Below are positions 1-7,248 of a stretch of DNA of 64,000 bases, in pieces. Within the stretch, counting starts at the first letter, position 1; every line of letters starts with the position of its first letter. The notes under the pieces were generated by a model, which had not been told where the DNA came from, ran no database searches, and saw nothing but the letters and a program-made list of their open reading frames with translations. This DNA is from Clostridiales bacterium. GTDB lineage: Bacteria; Bacillota; Clostridia; Oscillospirales; Acutalibacteraceae. The DNA is taken from NCBI GenBank assembly GCA_019422525.1, contig JAHZDE010000002.1, positions 1 to 64,000 of the forward strand. The letters run 5' to 3'. The translations under genes were made by a program, and so were the position numbers.

Positions 1-168
1 TCTCCCTCCTGTCAACGCCTTTTTTCATCTTTTTTCGCCTTTTTACTCGGTTTGTAAGTTTTGTCAGTTTTCCCAACTTTTTCTTTTAGATTCTGTTCTA
101 AAAGTTTTTAAATCCTGTATAAATCCTTTCCTTTGTCAGATACTTTCTTTTATAAAGGAGAGATGCGT

Positions 169-855
169 ATGACAAAAAAGCGATTGCTCTTATTTTGGAA
201 GATTGGAATTATCCTTTTGCTGAATATTCTGGTTATTGTAGCAGTAGTACAGCCCTCTATTCCTGCACTATCTCGTCTTGGTTCTCGTGGGGAAGAAGTG
301 AAACAAATTCAAACCGTTTTGAAAGACCGCCAGCTATATACCGGAAATATTGATGGAATTTATGGATCGCAAACACAACAGGCTGTCATTAAATTTCAAA
401 AACAAATGGGACTTACCGCCGATGGGATTGCTGGTCCTAAAACGCTTTCTGCTCTCGGACTGGGAGATGCTCCTGCCGGCGTAACCGGTATTGGTGGCTA
501 CAGCGCTAACGAAGTGGCTCTTTTGGCGCGCATTATTTCGGCTGAAGCCCGAGGGGAACCCTATGCAGGGCAAGTTGCCGTAGGCGCTGTCATTTTAAAT
601 CGGGTGGCTCACCCCAGTTTTCCCAACACATTGGCCGGCGTTATTTATCAGCCTGGTGCTTTTTCCTGCTTGGACGATGGAGGGGTCAATGCGGCCGTAG
701 CGGATTCTGCCTATCGCGCTGCCCGTGACGCAATCAATGGAAGTGACCCTTCCGGTGGCGCTATTTACTACTACAACCCTGCAAAATCTACCAACAAATG
801 GATTTTTTCCCGTCCTATTATTACGGTGATTGGGCAACATCGTTTTTGTTCCTGA
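169..855 (+). CDS. SleB-type cell wall hydrolase with peptidoglycan-binding domain
   Basis: A 228-residue exported peptidoglycan hydrolase. Residues about 8-28 form one hydrophobic anchor or signal segment. Residues about 36-95 match a PG_binding_1 repeat (the GxxVKQIQ...DGIYGSQTQQAV...F pattern). Residues about 112-228 match the Hydrolase_2/SleB family, in which the glutamate of the SAEARGE motif (about E126) is the likely catalytic acid. Family members cleave cortex or vegetative peptidoglycan glycan strands, so a role in germination or wall turnover is inferred. I chose the ATG at 169 because AAAGGAG at 154-160 is well spaced for it. The ATG at 163 is too close and the upstream TTG at 133 has no ribosome-binding site. 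It is one of only two plus-strand genes left of the origin. The hydrolase family is sure; a sporulation role is not. Confidence 0.88.
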   Translation: MTKKRLLLFWKIGIILLLNILVIVAVVQPSIPALSRLGSRGEEVKQIQTVLKDRQLYTGNIDGIYGSQTQQAVIKFQKQMGLTADGIAGPKTLSALGLGDAPAGVTGIGGYSANEVALLARIISAEARGEPYAGQVAVGAVILNRVAHPSFPNTLAGVIYQPGAFSCLDDGGVNAAVADSAYRAARDAINGSDPSGGAIYYYNPAKSTNKWIFSRPIITVIGQHRFCS

Positions 856-871
856 TGGTATAATTTATAAT

Positions 872-918
872 AAAAAATACGGAAAGTGTATATTATTAAA
901 ACACTTTCCGTATTTTTT
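872..918. terminator. Bidirectional intrinsic terminator
   Basis: A perfect 18-bp inverted repeat (872-889 with 901-918) has A-run and T-run ends on both sides. It lies between the convergent hydrolase and LUD genes and can stop transcription from both. Confidence 0.9.
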
Positions 919-939
919 GTATTTATTATTCTATAAGTA

Positions 940-1611
940 TTAGTATCCCAGTTCTTCGCCGACCAGAATGACTTTAATACGTCCTTCATAACGAGGCTGT
1001 TGTTTAGCAATCACCGTATATCCGGCGCAGATTCTGTCGGGGGAAGAGCAGCCCTCTGTCATGGAGCCGCATACTCCCTTACATTCCCCGGTATGGGCGC
1101 AATAGGTATCCCGATTCAGGCGAATGCAGTTTGCCGGAGCCGCTACCTTTTTTAGCCGCAGCACGGCCTCATCCAAATTAGCTACGATCTTATTATACCC
1201 TGCCACCACGATGACGCTTTTGGGGCCATACAACATGGCGGCCACCCGGTTGCAGTTTCCGTCCACATTGAACAGCTCTCCCTGCTCGGTAATGGCATTG
1301 GAACTGGTCAGATAGGCGTCGGCACAAAATGCCATCCGATAAATCTCCTCCACCTTGTCGGGTGTTGTTCCCGGAGCGCTTCTGTCCAAAAATTCATACA
1401 GCCCGCTCCGCAGTAAATTCATAATGCCGCACTCTTCCAGCGTTACAGAGCCGCCGCAAGTAACCATCTGGCCCTCTTCCAAATATTCCGCCACTTGTTC
1501 AATGGCTTCCTTGCGAGTAGGGGCATATACGGCTTCCATACGGTTTTTGCGCAGGGCTTCCAGGGTCTTTTCAATTCTCATTTCTACAATTTTGCGTTTG
1601 CTTTCATCCAT
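940..1611 (-). CDS. LUD-domain protein (LutC/YkgG-like, DUF162)
   Basis: A 223-residue cytosolic protein of the LUD (lactate utilization) superfamily. The N-terminal half has the family pattern in which a helical segment leads to CGGSVTLEECG, followed by TSSNAITEQGELFNVDGNCNR and then a VVAGYNKI strand. The C-terminal part adds a cysteine-rich stretch (CAHTGECKGVCGS...C) that could bind a metal or an Fe-S cluster. No LutA or LutB partner is adjacent, so participation in lactate oxidation cannot be claimed. Clostridial stand-alone LUD proteins are mostly uncharacterised. I start at the ATG at 1611, preceded by GGAGG, rather than ten codons upstream. It appears to be a single-gene unit, separated from the upstream gene by a hairpin. 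Confidence 0.85.
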   Translation of the reverse strand: MDESKRKIVEMRIEKTLEALRKNRMEAVYAPTRKEAIEQVAEYLEEGQMVTCGGSVTLEECGIMNLLRSGLYEFLDRSAPGTTPDKVEEIYRMAFCADAYLTSSNAITEQGELFNVDGNCNRVAAMLYGPKSVIVVAGYNKIVANLDEAVLRLKKVAAPANCIRLNRDTYCAHTGECKGVCGSMTEGCSSPDRICAGYTVIAKQQPRYEGRIKVILVGEELGY

Positions 1612-1656
1612 GATAATTCCTCCATTCCATTTTCTTATCACAAAGTAAATACAAAA

Positions 1657-1692
1657 AGAAGCGCCCGATTTTTCAAAATCAGCGCCTCTTTT
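1657..1692 (-). terminator. Probable intrinsic terminator
   Basis: An imperfect hairpin (GCGC and GATTTT arms) is flanked by A-rich and T-rich ends. It lies just downstream of the small membrane protein gene and would separate it from the LUD gene. Confidence 0.55.
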
Positions 1693-1710
1693 GCTTGATC
1701 AAAGACTACT

Positions 1711-2205
1711 TTAATGCTCTTGTACCTCTGGAAGGATTTCATCCAAGTCCACATAGTACGCTTGGTACCTGTCATCCTCCACATAGATCTTCACCTGTCT
1801 GTGCATCATCGAGAAGTCCGGATACCGGTATAGATTGCCACTTGTAAAAATATGGACAACCCCTGCGGTATCTACATACCGAACTTTTGCCACATAGGGG
1901 TGGCGATTATTCACACGGACGTTGTAATTGGGAACCAGATCCACCACTTCGCCCCAAATATATCTTCCAGCTTCAAACAGTCTTTTAGCCGTCTGCCGCT
2001 TTTTTCTTTCTCTGGACAGAAATACCATTCCCAACACCAGAAAAATCAAGCCGATCCCTGAAAAACAGACTGTAAAAAGCCACTCTCCCAACTGAACTCC
2101 AGCTACCAGTCCTATTACGACAAACACGCCTCCCAGTATGGCATAAGGGAGTCCCAGCCAAAACATGATATCATGCTTTTCGTATGCTTTTTTTGTGTTC
2201 TTCAT
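1711..2205 (-). CDS. Two-TM membrane protein with soluble C-terminal domain (DUF3592-like)
   Basis: A 164-residue protein of unknown function. Two hydrophobic segments at about residues 14-37 and 42-64 precede a basic RERKKR stop-transfer sequence and a soluble domain of about 95 residues. That domain contains the pattern GEVVDLVPNYNVRVNNRHPYVAKVRYVD and later VKIYVEDD...YYVDL, which resembles DUF3592-type beta-rich domains found beside membrane helices. It lies 33 bp downstream of the lipoprotein gene in the same direction, so the two probably share a transcript. No catalytic motif is visible. Confidence 0.7.
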   Translation of the reverse strand: MKNTKKAYEKHDIMFWLGLPYAILGGVFVVIGLVAGVQLGEWLFTVCFSGIGLIFLVLGMVFLSRERKKRQTAKRLFEAGRYIWGEVVDLVPNYNVRVNNRHPYVAKVRYVDTAGVVHIFTSGNLYRYPDFSMMHRQVKIYVEDDRYQAYYVDLDEILPEVQEH

Positions 2206-2238
2206 ATCCGTTCCCCAACCTTTCCGGTATAGGCCAGA

Positions 2239-2778
2239 TTATTTTTTAAAGGCTTGGAAGTCTGCTTTTACCTGCTCCGTCCGAGCGTCATGGGTTTCCC
2301 CCGAAGCAGAATCTTTGTATACCATCAGATACTTTCCATTATCAGAAACAACTGCATCGGCTGTCATACCCATCAATTCGAACTTTCCGTCTTTCTTGAC
2401 AGAATCAATGATCTCCTTGGCAGTGTCATTCAAGTTGGCCGTATCGTACTCATACAGCTCCATAGAAATATTATTGGTTCCCTCAAAGCTGCCGGTGTAT
2501 TTAACACCTTTCTCGGCACCAATAAAGTCGGCTTCCATTTCCGTAGCATCTCCGGCAATATATTCCTTAGCGATCATATACTTGGCCAGTCCATCCAGGG
2601 TATCCTCATATTTGGACTCATCCACTTCCGGCGCAGCAGACTCTGTCTCAGAGGTGCTATCAGAAGTCGTTTCAGAAGATGTGGAAGAAGAATCAGGCAC
2701 ATCCACCGCGCAACCTGCAAAAGACAGCAGCAGTACTGCAGCGGCAGCCAGAGCTGCCAGTTTTAATCCTTTTTTCAT
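2239..2778 (-). CDS. Secreted lipoprotein, DUF4358-like
   Basis: A 179-residue predicted lipoprotein. A lysine-led hydrophobic signal peptide ends in a lipobox (SFAGC, Cys at about 22), followed by a Ser/Thr/Glu-rich linker to about residue 50 and a compact domain of about 120 residues. That domain (LAKYMIAKEYIAG...EMEADFIGAEKGVKY...ELYEYD) resembles DUF4358 lipoproteins common in Clostridia, whose function is unknown. It would be anchored to the outer face of the membrane. A good sigma-A promoter lies upstream at 2846-2874, so it probably leads a two-gene unit with the membrane protein downstream. Confidence 0.7.
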   Translation of the reverse strand: MKKGLKLAALAAAAVLLLSFAGCAVDVPDSSSTSSETTSDSTSETESAAPEVDESKYEDTLDGLAKYMIAKEYIAGDATEMEADFIGAEKGVKYTGSFEGTNNISMELYEYDTANLNDTAKEIIDSVKKDGKFELMGMTADAVVSDNGKYLMVYKDSASGETHDARTEQVKADFQAFKK

Positions 2779-2845
2779 AAGAACTCATTCTCCTGTTCTA
2801 AATATTCTGCATTATAAGGAACTAATTGGGATTCATAATGAGGAT

Positions 2846-2874
2846 ATTATATCCTATTTTTCCCCTCTATGCAA
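2846..2874 (-). promoter_or_regulatory. Sigma-A promoter for lipoprotein gene
   Basis: Read on the minus strand, TTGCAT and TATAAT are separated by 17 bp, upstream of the lipoprotein start. Confidence 0.75.
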
Positions 2875-2899
2875 GGCAGCAGGCGGCTTTGCAAAAAGT

Positions 2900-4279
2900 T
2901 TACGATTGAACGGGCAGCTCTCTTGCTTCGTTATACAAGTGCTTTTTCCACACATACAGCAAATACCAGATTGTCAAAACCAACCCCTTGCAAATGGCGG
3001 TAATCGTCAGCGCCCACCAAATACCGTCCAATTTCAGCGAAGTTGCAGAAAGGAGCAGCGCCAGCGGGATTCTCATTAAATTAAAGAATACACTTACCGC
3101 CGAAGGCACCTTGGTTTCTCCCAAGCCATTAAAAGCACCGGTGGAACAACCCTCCATACAGACAAACATCTGGCATACACCCAAAATTCGAAGATAAGAA
3201 GCACCCATAGGAATGACTTCGGGTTCCCGGATAAAGATTTGGAAAAAATATTCGGGAAATACCACCAGAACGATGGTACACAAAAATCCCCATGCGCTCA
3301 TCAGCAGCAACGCGGTGTTGTATCCCTTTTTCACCCGCTGCATTTTTCCCGCTCCATAGTTCTGTCCCACAAAGGCATTGACTGCCATGGAGAAGCCGCC
3401 GGAAATCATCCAGGAAATACTCTCAACCTGGCCTCCTACTTTTTGAACGGCTACAGGATTAGAGCCCCAGCCTGCCACCATGCTGGAAATAATCAGGGAC
3501 AAGCCGGACATAAAGACATTTTGAATTCCCACCGGAAGCCCCAGCTTCCAAATAGCGCGCAGATGCTCGCCATTGGGCTTTTTCAATACGGGAATTCCCA
3601 CAAAAAAACGGCCCTGTTTTTTGGCTAACAGGATAAATAACAGGGTAACCACTCCCTGGGCGCCGGCAGTAGCCACAGCTGCACCAATCACTCCCATAGC
3701 AGGGATCGGGCCTATTCCAAAAATCAGCACCGGGTCCAAAATCAAATTGAGTACCAGCCCCACAGCGGTAGCCCAAAACGGACTTTTAGAGTCTCCAATG
3801 CCGGTATATACGCCGGTAAATACCTGGTTGATAGTGCTGAAGAAAATACCCGCCGTACCGGTAATCAACAAATAATTGATCGCGTTATTATGGATAACCT
3901 CATCGGTAAACTGGAAAACATCCACCATCAGCTGATGGCCGAACACCACGAGAGCCATACAGATAAGAATGATAAACACACCCATCTGAAAAGCGCCGGC
4001 TGCAAAGCTTCTGGCTTTCTCCTCGTTTCCCTCTCCAATAGAGTGCGCTACTTTAATTTGACCGCCCATTTTCGCCACCGATGTACAGCTATCGGCAATC
4101 CAAAGATAAATACCAGCGGCTCCGACGGCCGCCACAGCACCGCTTCCCAATCCGCCAATCCAAATCATGTCTACCAGATTATAGGCCATTTGGACGAAAG
4201 CTGTCATCATAATGGGCATCGCTAACCGGGTCAGCTTTCCAAAAATGCTGCCCTCCAACAGGTTTGCTGCATTTTTCAT
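2900..4279 (-). CDS. MATE family multidrug/cation exporter
   Basis: A 459-residue integral membrane protein of the MATE family with about twelve predicted helices in two similar six-helix bundles. Family-typical stretches are PIMMTAFVQMAYNLVDMIWIGGLG near the N-terminus, GDSKSPFWATAVGLVLNLILDPVLIFG, and NAFVGQNYGAGK after the midpoint. MATE proteins extrude drugs, dyes or metabolites using a Na+ or H+ gradient; the substrate here is unknown. The ATG at 4279 has AAGGAG at good spacing. The reading frame stays open upstream to 4375, but that stretch encodes the leader hairpin. Expression is probably controlled by the leader terminator at 4320-4363. Confidence 0.93.
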   Translation of the reverse strand: MKNAANLLEGSIFGKLTRLAMPIMMTAFVQMAYNLVDMIWIGGLGSGAVAAVGAAGIYLWIADSCTSVAKMGGQIKVAHSIGEGNEEKARSFAAGAFQMGVFIILICMALVVFGHQLMVDVFQFTDEVIHNNAINYLLITGTAGIFFSTINQVFTGVYTGIGDSKSPFWATAVGLVLNLILDPVLIFGIGPIPAMGVIGAAVATAGAQGVVTLLFILLAKKQGRFFVGIPVLKKPNGEHLRAIWKLGLPVGIQNVFMSGLSLIISSMVAGWGSNPVAVQKVGGQVESISWMISGGFSMAVNAFVGQNYGAGKMQRVKKGYNTALLLMSAWGFLCTIVLVVFPEYFFQIFIREPEVIPMGASYLRILGVCQMFVCMEGCSTGAFNGLGETKVPSAVSVFFNLMRIPLALLLSATSLKLDGIWWALTITAICKGLVLTIWYLLYVWKKHLYNEARELPVQS

Positions 4280-4319
4280 ACATCTTCTCCTTTTCAATTT
4301 TCTCCAAAGCTGGCGCCGC

Positions 4320-4363
4320 AAAAAAGGACCCGAAATCTGCGGCCGTGCCGCAGCTCCAGGTCC
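4320..4363 (-). terminator. Leader terminator (attenuator) upstream of MATE gene
   Basis: On the minus strand a GGACC/GGTCC outer stem encloses a perfect 7-bp CTGCGGC/GCCGCAG stem with a 3-nt loop, and a T-run follows directly. It lies between a strong promoter (4397-4425) and the MATE start codon, so most transcripts should stop here unless an antiterminated form wins. A tandem GGTGGAC repeat just 5' of the hairpin could offer alternative pairing with the terminator arm. This is a regulatory leader, not a terminator of the gene further upstream. Confidence 0.75.
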
Positions 4364-4396
4364 ACCGTCCACCAACTTATAAAACTTTCTGCCCTC

Positions 4397-4425
4397 ATTG
4401 TATCCGTTCTATATAGGCTTGTCAA
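4397..4425 (-). promoter_or_regulatory. Strong sigma-A promoter for MATE gene
   Basis: On the minus strand, consensus TTGACA and TACAAT are separated by 17 bp. The predicted transcript starts near 4390, which leaves about 110 nt of leader. Confidence 0.85.
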
Positions 4426-4519
4426 TATCATATTTCTTTGTTCTTCTGTAATTTTGTAAGCCATTGCGTTTTAAGCCAAATCTCTTTTCAGAGAATACAA
4501 CATCTTTGTATTCTAATAA

Positions 4520-4978
4520 TCATAAATGAGGTATCTCTGCTATCTGTATCAGCCCTTTTCTTTCCCTTTTTCGAGCATATTCAAGTACTTTCATTGCATT
4601 ACTTGCAGAATGCCACGCATATGCTATGAGATAATCTGCATGATCCACCATATATCGATTAGCCCGGACAATAGCTATCTTGCGTGGGGCCTTTTCCATT
4701 CCAGAAGGATACAAGGTACTGTCAAACCCATCCGGTACAAGGATTGCCCGCTCCTGTGGATGGTATGGTACTAACAGAGTGAGTGTAACTTCTGGATAGC
4801 TATGTTTTGCCGCTTTAACTGCTCGAGCTGCAAGATGGTCAAAACCGCCGTATTGACCAACGATAAATTCTTTGACATCACAGCGCACAATATGGTCCTC
4901 AACAGCAGCATATAATAGAGAATAGATTTTTTCGGAGGCCTCTCTATGCCCGATAAAAAAACAAATTTTCTTTTTCAT
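4520..4978 (-). CDS. SLOG-domain (Rossmann-like) protein
   Basis: A 152-residue cytosolic protein. It opens with KICFFIGHREAS, has a central VGQYGGFDHLAARAV motif and later VPYHPQER and HADYLIAYAWHSASNAMKVLEYA. These match SLOG-superfamily proteins (DprA/LOG-like Rossmann folds, YspA/DUF1273-like subgroup) that bind nucleotide-derived ligands. The biological role is unknown. SLOG families recur in nucleotide-signalling and conflict systems, but no effector gene is adjacent here. It is divergent from a small XRE regulator, and a 33-bp palindrome lies in the shared promoter region, so regulation by that neighbour is likely. Confidence 0.75.
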   Translation of the reverse strand: MKKKICFFIGHREASEKIYSLLYAAVEDHIVRCDVKEFIVGQYGGFDHLAARAVKAAKHSYPEVTLTLLVPYHPQERAILVPDGFDSTLYPSGMEKAPRKIAIVRANRYMVDHADYLIAYAWHSASNAMKVLEYARKRERKGLIQIAEIPHL

Positions 4979-4986
4979 ATTTCACC

Positions 4987-5019
4987 AACCCTTTTGAGTT
5001 ATTTTAACTCAAAAGGGTT
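4987..5019. promoter_or_regulatory. 33-bp palindromic operator candidate
   Basis: A perfect inverted repeat with 15-bp arms (4987-5001 and 5005-5019) around a TTT centre lies between divergent SLOG and XRE genes. On the minus strand it overlaps a plausible -10 (TAAAAT) whose -35 is TTGAAA 18 bp upstream. On the plus strand TTGAGT and GTTAAT are 17 bp apart inside it. It is positioned to let one repressor control both genes. Confidence 0.7.
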
Positions 5020-5072
5020 AATCTTTTCAAGAGTAAATGGATATCATTTTCTTTAGAGGCGAGGTGATACCC

Positions 5073-5315
5073 ATGAATGTTGGTGAAGCAGTAAAACTGC
5101 GCATTTTGGAGCTATGTCAACAGCAGAATCTTTCCATCAATAAATTGAGCAGTATAAGTGGTGTCACCCAGTCTACTGTTAACAATATTATCAGTGGACG
5201 CAACCGCAGCACTACTGTCTCCACGATTCAAAAACTGTGTGATGGGCTGGGAATTACTATTGAAGAATTCTTTCATTCTGAACTTTTCCGCAATCTGGAG
5301 CAAGAACTGAAATAA
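5073..5315 (+). CDS. Small XRE-family (Cro/C1-type) transcriptional regulator
   Basis: An 80-residue protein that is almost entirely a helix-turn-helix domain. The NLSINKLSSISGVTQSTVNNIISGRNRSTTVSTIQKLCDGLGITIEEFF stretch (about residues 17-67) is the canonical XRE fold. The ATG at 5073 follows GAGGTGAT. Homologues act as dimeric repressors on palindromes; the adjacent 33-bp perfect palindrome is the obvious target, giving autoregulation and control of the divergent SLOG gene. This is inferred from layout only. It is one of two plus-strand genes on the left side of the origin. Confidence 0.85.
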   Translation: MNVGEAVKLRILELCQQQNLSINKLSSISGVTQSTVNNIISGRNRSTTVSTIQKLCDGLGITIEEFFHSELFRNLEQELK

Positions 5316-5356
5316 AAATCCGTTCCCCCGGTATTCTTGGAAGGAACGGATTTTTT
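5314..5356. terminator. Bidirectional terminator
   Basis: Arms AAAAATCCGTTCC and GGAACGGATTTTTT flank a short loop, between the convergent XRE gene and the small gene at 5359. Confidence 0.88.
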
Positions 5357-5358
5357 GT

Positions 5359-5607
5359 TTATAAACGGACAATCACCTTTTCCCCTTGGGCGGTGACAAC
5401 CTCCACCAGATTGATTTTTTTATGATATTTTTTACAGGTGCAGATCTGCTTGGCTGCCCTGACCATCTCTTCCTGAGAAAGTCCGGTTTCTATGTTTCCT
5501 TTTCGCAAAGCCCATCCCACTACAGAAATAATTGCCCTGCTGCACAGCAGACGGGTGGGAAATAAGAGAAATAAACGAAATTTTTCAGAACGAATATACA
5601 CCGTCAT
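5359..5607 (-). CDS. Small protein downstream of XRE regulator, unknown function
   Basis: An 82-residue protein without a recognised function. It starts MTVYIRSEKFRLFLLFP, has a moderately hydrophobic N-terminal third, and ends in VEVVTAQGEKVIVRL. This resembles the GDKVRVNLP strand of the upstream regulator, suggesting a related beta-sheet element. Its ATG begins one base after the stop codon of the upstream XRE gene, so the two are translationally coupled. Such pairs, an XRE protein with a C-terminal SHOCT/YvlB-like segment plus a small partner, occur in Clostridia, but the role is unknown. Confidence 0.65.
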   Translation of the reverse strand: MTVYIRSEKFRLFLLFPTRLLCSRAIISVVGWALRKGNIETGLSQEEMVRAAKQICTCKKYHKKINLVEVVTAQGEKVIVRL

Positions 5608-5608
5608 T

Positions 5609-6100
5609 TTATTCCACCACAACATGCACCACGTCGCCGTCCGCGCTTTCAATTTCTACCAATTCTCCCATTACGCCGCTTTCCACCAGCTGCATAATTT
5701 GCTCGAAATCAATATTTTGCAGTTGCTCATTTCCCGATACTTGTGGGATTTTTGAGCCAATTTCCAATCCTACCTTTACCAGTTCCATAGGTAGATTTAC
5801 CCGTACTTTATCCCCTTTTGCAGAATCCACAATAACTTTTAATGTCTGATGTTTCAAATCCGGCTTTTGCTCCTGCGGAATCATTCTCACTTGCTGCACA
5901 GGCTCCGCTGAAAGTAGCTCGTCGGTGGTCACTTCCAAAATTTTTGCCAGCGGTACCAACAGCTGAATATCCGGGCATGCAGCATCATTCTCCCATTTGG
6001 AAACGGCCTGTGGGGAAACGCCCAGTTTTTCCGAGAGCTCCTCCTGCGTCATCCCTTTTGCTTTTCTATAGAACGCGATTTTTCTTCCGATACTCTCCAT
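5609..6100 (-). CDS. XRE-family regulator with C-terminal ligand/partner domain
   Basis: A 163-residue protein. Residues 4-60 form a clear HTH_3 domain (IAFYRKAKGMTQEELSEKLGVSPQAVSKWENDAACPDIQLLVPLAKIL). After a linker, residues about 82-163 form a second domain with VIVDSAKGDKVRVNLPMELVKVGLEIGSKIPQ and an acidic C-terminus, as seen in YvlB/LiaX-type N-terminal and SHOCT-like proteins. The start follows AAAGGAGG. It is probably an autoregulated repressor; four GGTTG direct repeats lie upstream of its promoter region. What signal it senses is unknown. Confidence 0.82.
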   Translation of the reverse strand: MESIGRKIAFYRKAKGMTQEELSEKLGVSPQAVSKWENDAACPDIQLLVPLAKILEVTTDELLSAEPVQQVRMIPQEQKPDLKHQTLKVIVDSAKGDKVRVNLPMELVKVGLEIGSKIPQVSGNEQLQNIDFEQIMQLVESGVMGELVEIESADGDVVHVVVE

Positions 6101-6169
6101 GAAGTATTCCTCCTTTTGAATTTGTGCCCTTATTGTACGGGCTTAAAGCTGAAAAAAGAAGGGATTGTC

Positions 6170-6218
6170 GGTTGTTTTGGCTCAACTGTTGGTTGAACTG
6201 GTTGTAAACCTGCGGTTG
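6170..6218. repeat. Four GGTTG direct repeats upstream of XRE operon
   Basis: GGTTG occurs at 6170, 6191, 6200 and 6214 (CAACC on the coding strand of the operon), just upstream of a TACAAT -10 candidate near 6133. It may be an operator array for the XRE protein. Confidence 0.4.
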
Positions 6219-6253
6219 ATTCGCTGTTTTTGCTCTAGTAAGCTTATGATTAT

Positions 6254-6703
6254 CTATATTTTTCCATCTGTTTCTGCGGTAAGATCCAGTTCATATCGTG
6301 TCCCATGGGAAAACAGAATCCCATGTGTCAATTGAATACGGAAAATACAGGTGTTTTCATCATCAAAGTTATTATGTCCATTATTGATCCACGACGAAAA
6401 TGCAGAACGTAATTTGTCGGCGATTTCTCTATTTTCCTCTTTACAGAACCACCCCAGATTACTGCCCTGACCATGTGCTGTAAACCAGTCGCCGCATATG
6501 GCCACATTTGCATTTTTCCTGATATGCTTCATCTTGTTAGAGAGGCCATGCGTAATGATATAAAAGGCCCCGTCCTCATAGTAAGCATTAACGGTACGAA
6601 CGTAGGGAATTTCTCCGTCAACAGTGGCTACCGATAACAAGGTGTCATGTCCAAACCGCTCCTGCATAATCCGTTCCGCTTCTGGTGGGAATTTCTCTTT
6701 CAT
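6254..6703 (-). CDS. Pyridoxamine 5'-phosphate oxidase-fold protein
   Basis: A 149-residue flavin-binding split-barrel protein. It shows the family pattern LLSVATVDGEIPYVRTVNAYYEDGAFYIITHGLSNKMKHIRKNANVAICGDWF, then a C-terminal FRIQLTHGILF strand. Such small PPOX-fold proteins bind FMN, F420 or haem; the actual substrate is unknown and true PdxH activity is unlikely. The ATG at 6703 has GGGAG upstream. It is transcribed alone toward the XRE operon. Confidence 0.8.
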   Translation of the reverse strand: MKEKFPPEAERIMQERFGHDTLLSVATVDGEIPYVRTVNAYYEDGAFYIITHGLSNKMKHIRKNANVAICGDWFTAHGQGSNLGWFCKEENREIADKLRSAFSSWINNGHNNFDDENTCIFRIQLTHGILFSHGTRYELDLTAETDGKI

Positions 6704-6813
6704 TTCAACTTCTCCCGTCCTCTCTCTCATTTTCAAAAGTTTCTGTACTGTGCTTTTCGAGCTGCTTTTTATTTAATTTTAACTTTATCCGACTACACTG
6801 TAAATAACAAAAA

Positions 6814-6837
6814 AGTCTCAAACTTGCGTTTGAGACT
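6814..6837 (-). terminator. Terminator of tRNA operon
   Basis: A perfect 10-bp hairpin is followed on the minus strand by a T-run, just past the tRNA-Val gene. Confidence 0.85.
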
Positions 6838-6844
6838 CTGAGTT

Positions 6845-6921
6845 TGGTGGACACAAGGGGACTCGAACCCATGACCTCTCGCGTGTGAGGCGAGCGCTCT
6901 AACCAGCTGAGCTATGCGTCC
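6845..6921 (-). tRNA. tRNA-Val (anticodon CAC)
   Basis: A full cloverleaf with a 7-bp acceptor stem (GGACGCA), anticodon stem CTCGC/GCGAG, loop CTCACAC with anticodon CAC, a TTCGA T-loop and encoded CCA. It is the last gene of a three-tRNA operon. Confidence 0.95.
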
Positions 6922-6928
6922 TTATTTT

Positions 6929-6957
6929 GAAACCTCCGAGGAATCCTCGGAGGTTTC
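6929..6957. other. Intergenic hairpin between tRNA-Glu and tRNA-Val
   Basis: 14-nt arms pair perfectly across one central base (6943). The minus-strand side has no T-run, so within the tRNA precursor it is more likely a processing element or spacer than a terminator. Confidence 0.55.
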
Positions 6958-6960
6958 TTT

Positions 6961-7035
6961 TGGTGACCCGGACGAGATTCGAACTCGTGAACCCGCCGTG
7001 AAAGGGCGGTGTCTTAACCGCTTGACGACCGGGCC
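6961..7035 (-). tRNA. tRNA-Glu (anticodon TTC)
   Basis: A cloverleaf with acceptor GGCCCGG, anticodon stem CCGCC/GGCGG, loop CTTTCAC with anticodon TTC, and encoded CCA. It is the middle gene of the operon. Confidence 0.95.
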
Positions 7036-7038
7036 ATT

Positions 7039-7115
7039 TGGTAGCGGCAAATGGATTCGAACCATCGACACTTCGGGTATGAACCGAATGCTCTAGCCAA
7101 CTGAGCTATGCCGCC
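7039..7115 (-). tRNA. tRNA-Met, elongator (anticodon CAT)
   Basis: Acceptor GGCGGCA, anticodon stem TTCGG/CCGAA and loop TTCATAC with anticodon CAT; CCA is encoded. The G1-C72-type acceptor pair and the lack of three G-C pairs in the anticodon stem argue for elongator rather than initiator. First gene of the operon. Confidence 0.92.
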
Positions 7116-7150
7116 ATATCGTGCTCCGTTTTCAGTACGGAGCGTTATTG

Positions 7151-7180
7151 ATTATACTATAAGCATGTCCCATTTGTCAA
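7151..7180 (-). promoter_or_regulatory. tRNA operon promoter
   Basis: On the minus strand, TTGACA and TATAAT are 18 bp apart, about 35 bp upstream of the tRNA-Met gene. Confidence 0.85.
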
Positions 7181-7202
7181 TAGGAAATACAAAATTTTTT
7201 TA

Positions 7203-7236
7203 AAAAAATCTGCCGCAGGAATTTCCCCGCGGCAGA
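7203..7236 (-). terminator. guaB terminator
   Basis: On the minus strand, TCTGCCGC pairs with GCGGCAGA and a run of seven T follows, 12 bp after the guaB stop codon. Confidence 0.9.
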
Positions 7237-7248
7237 CACTGGTTTATC

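Noticed and set aside
4280..4375. N-terminal extension of the MATE protein
   Set aside because: The open frame crosses the terminator hairpin and lacks a ribosome-binding site, while the ATG at 4279 has a good one.
4320..4395. Two ACGG motifs in the MATE leader suggesting a mini-ykkC (guanidine-II) riboswitch
   Set aside because: The ACGG bases do not sit as tetraloops on properly paired stems; the second hairpin has a 3-nt loop and the first does not pair.
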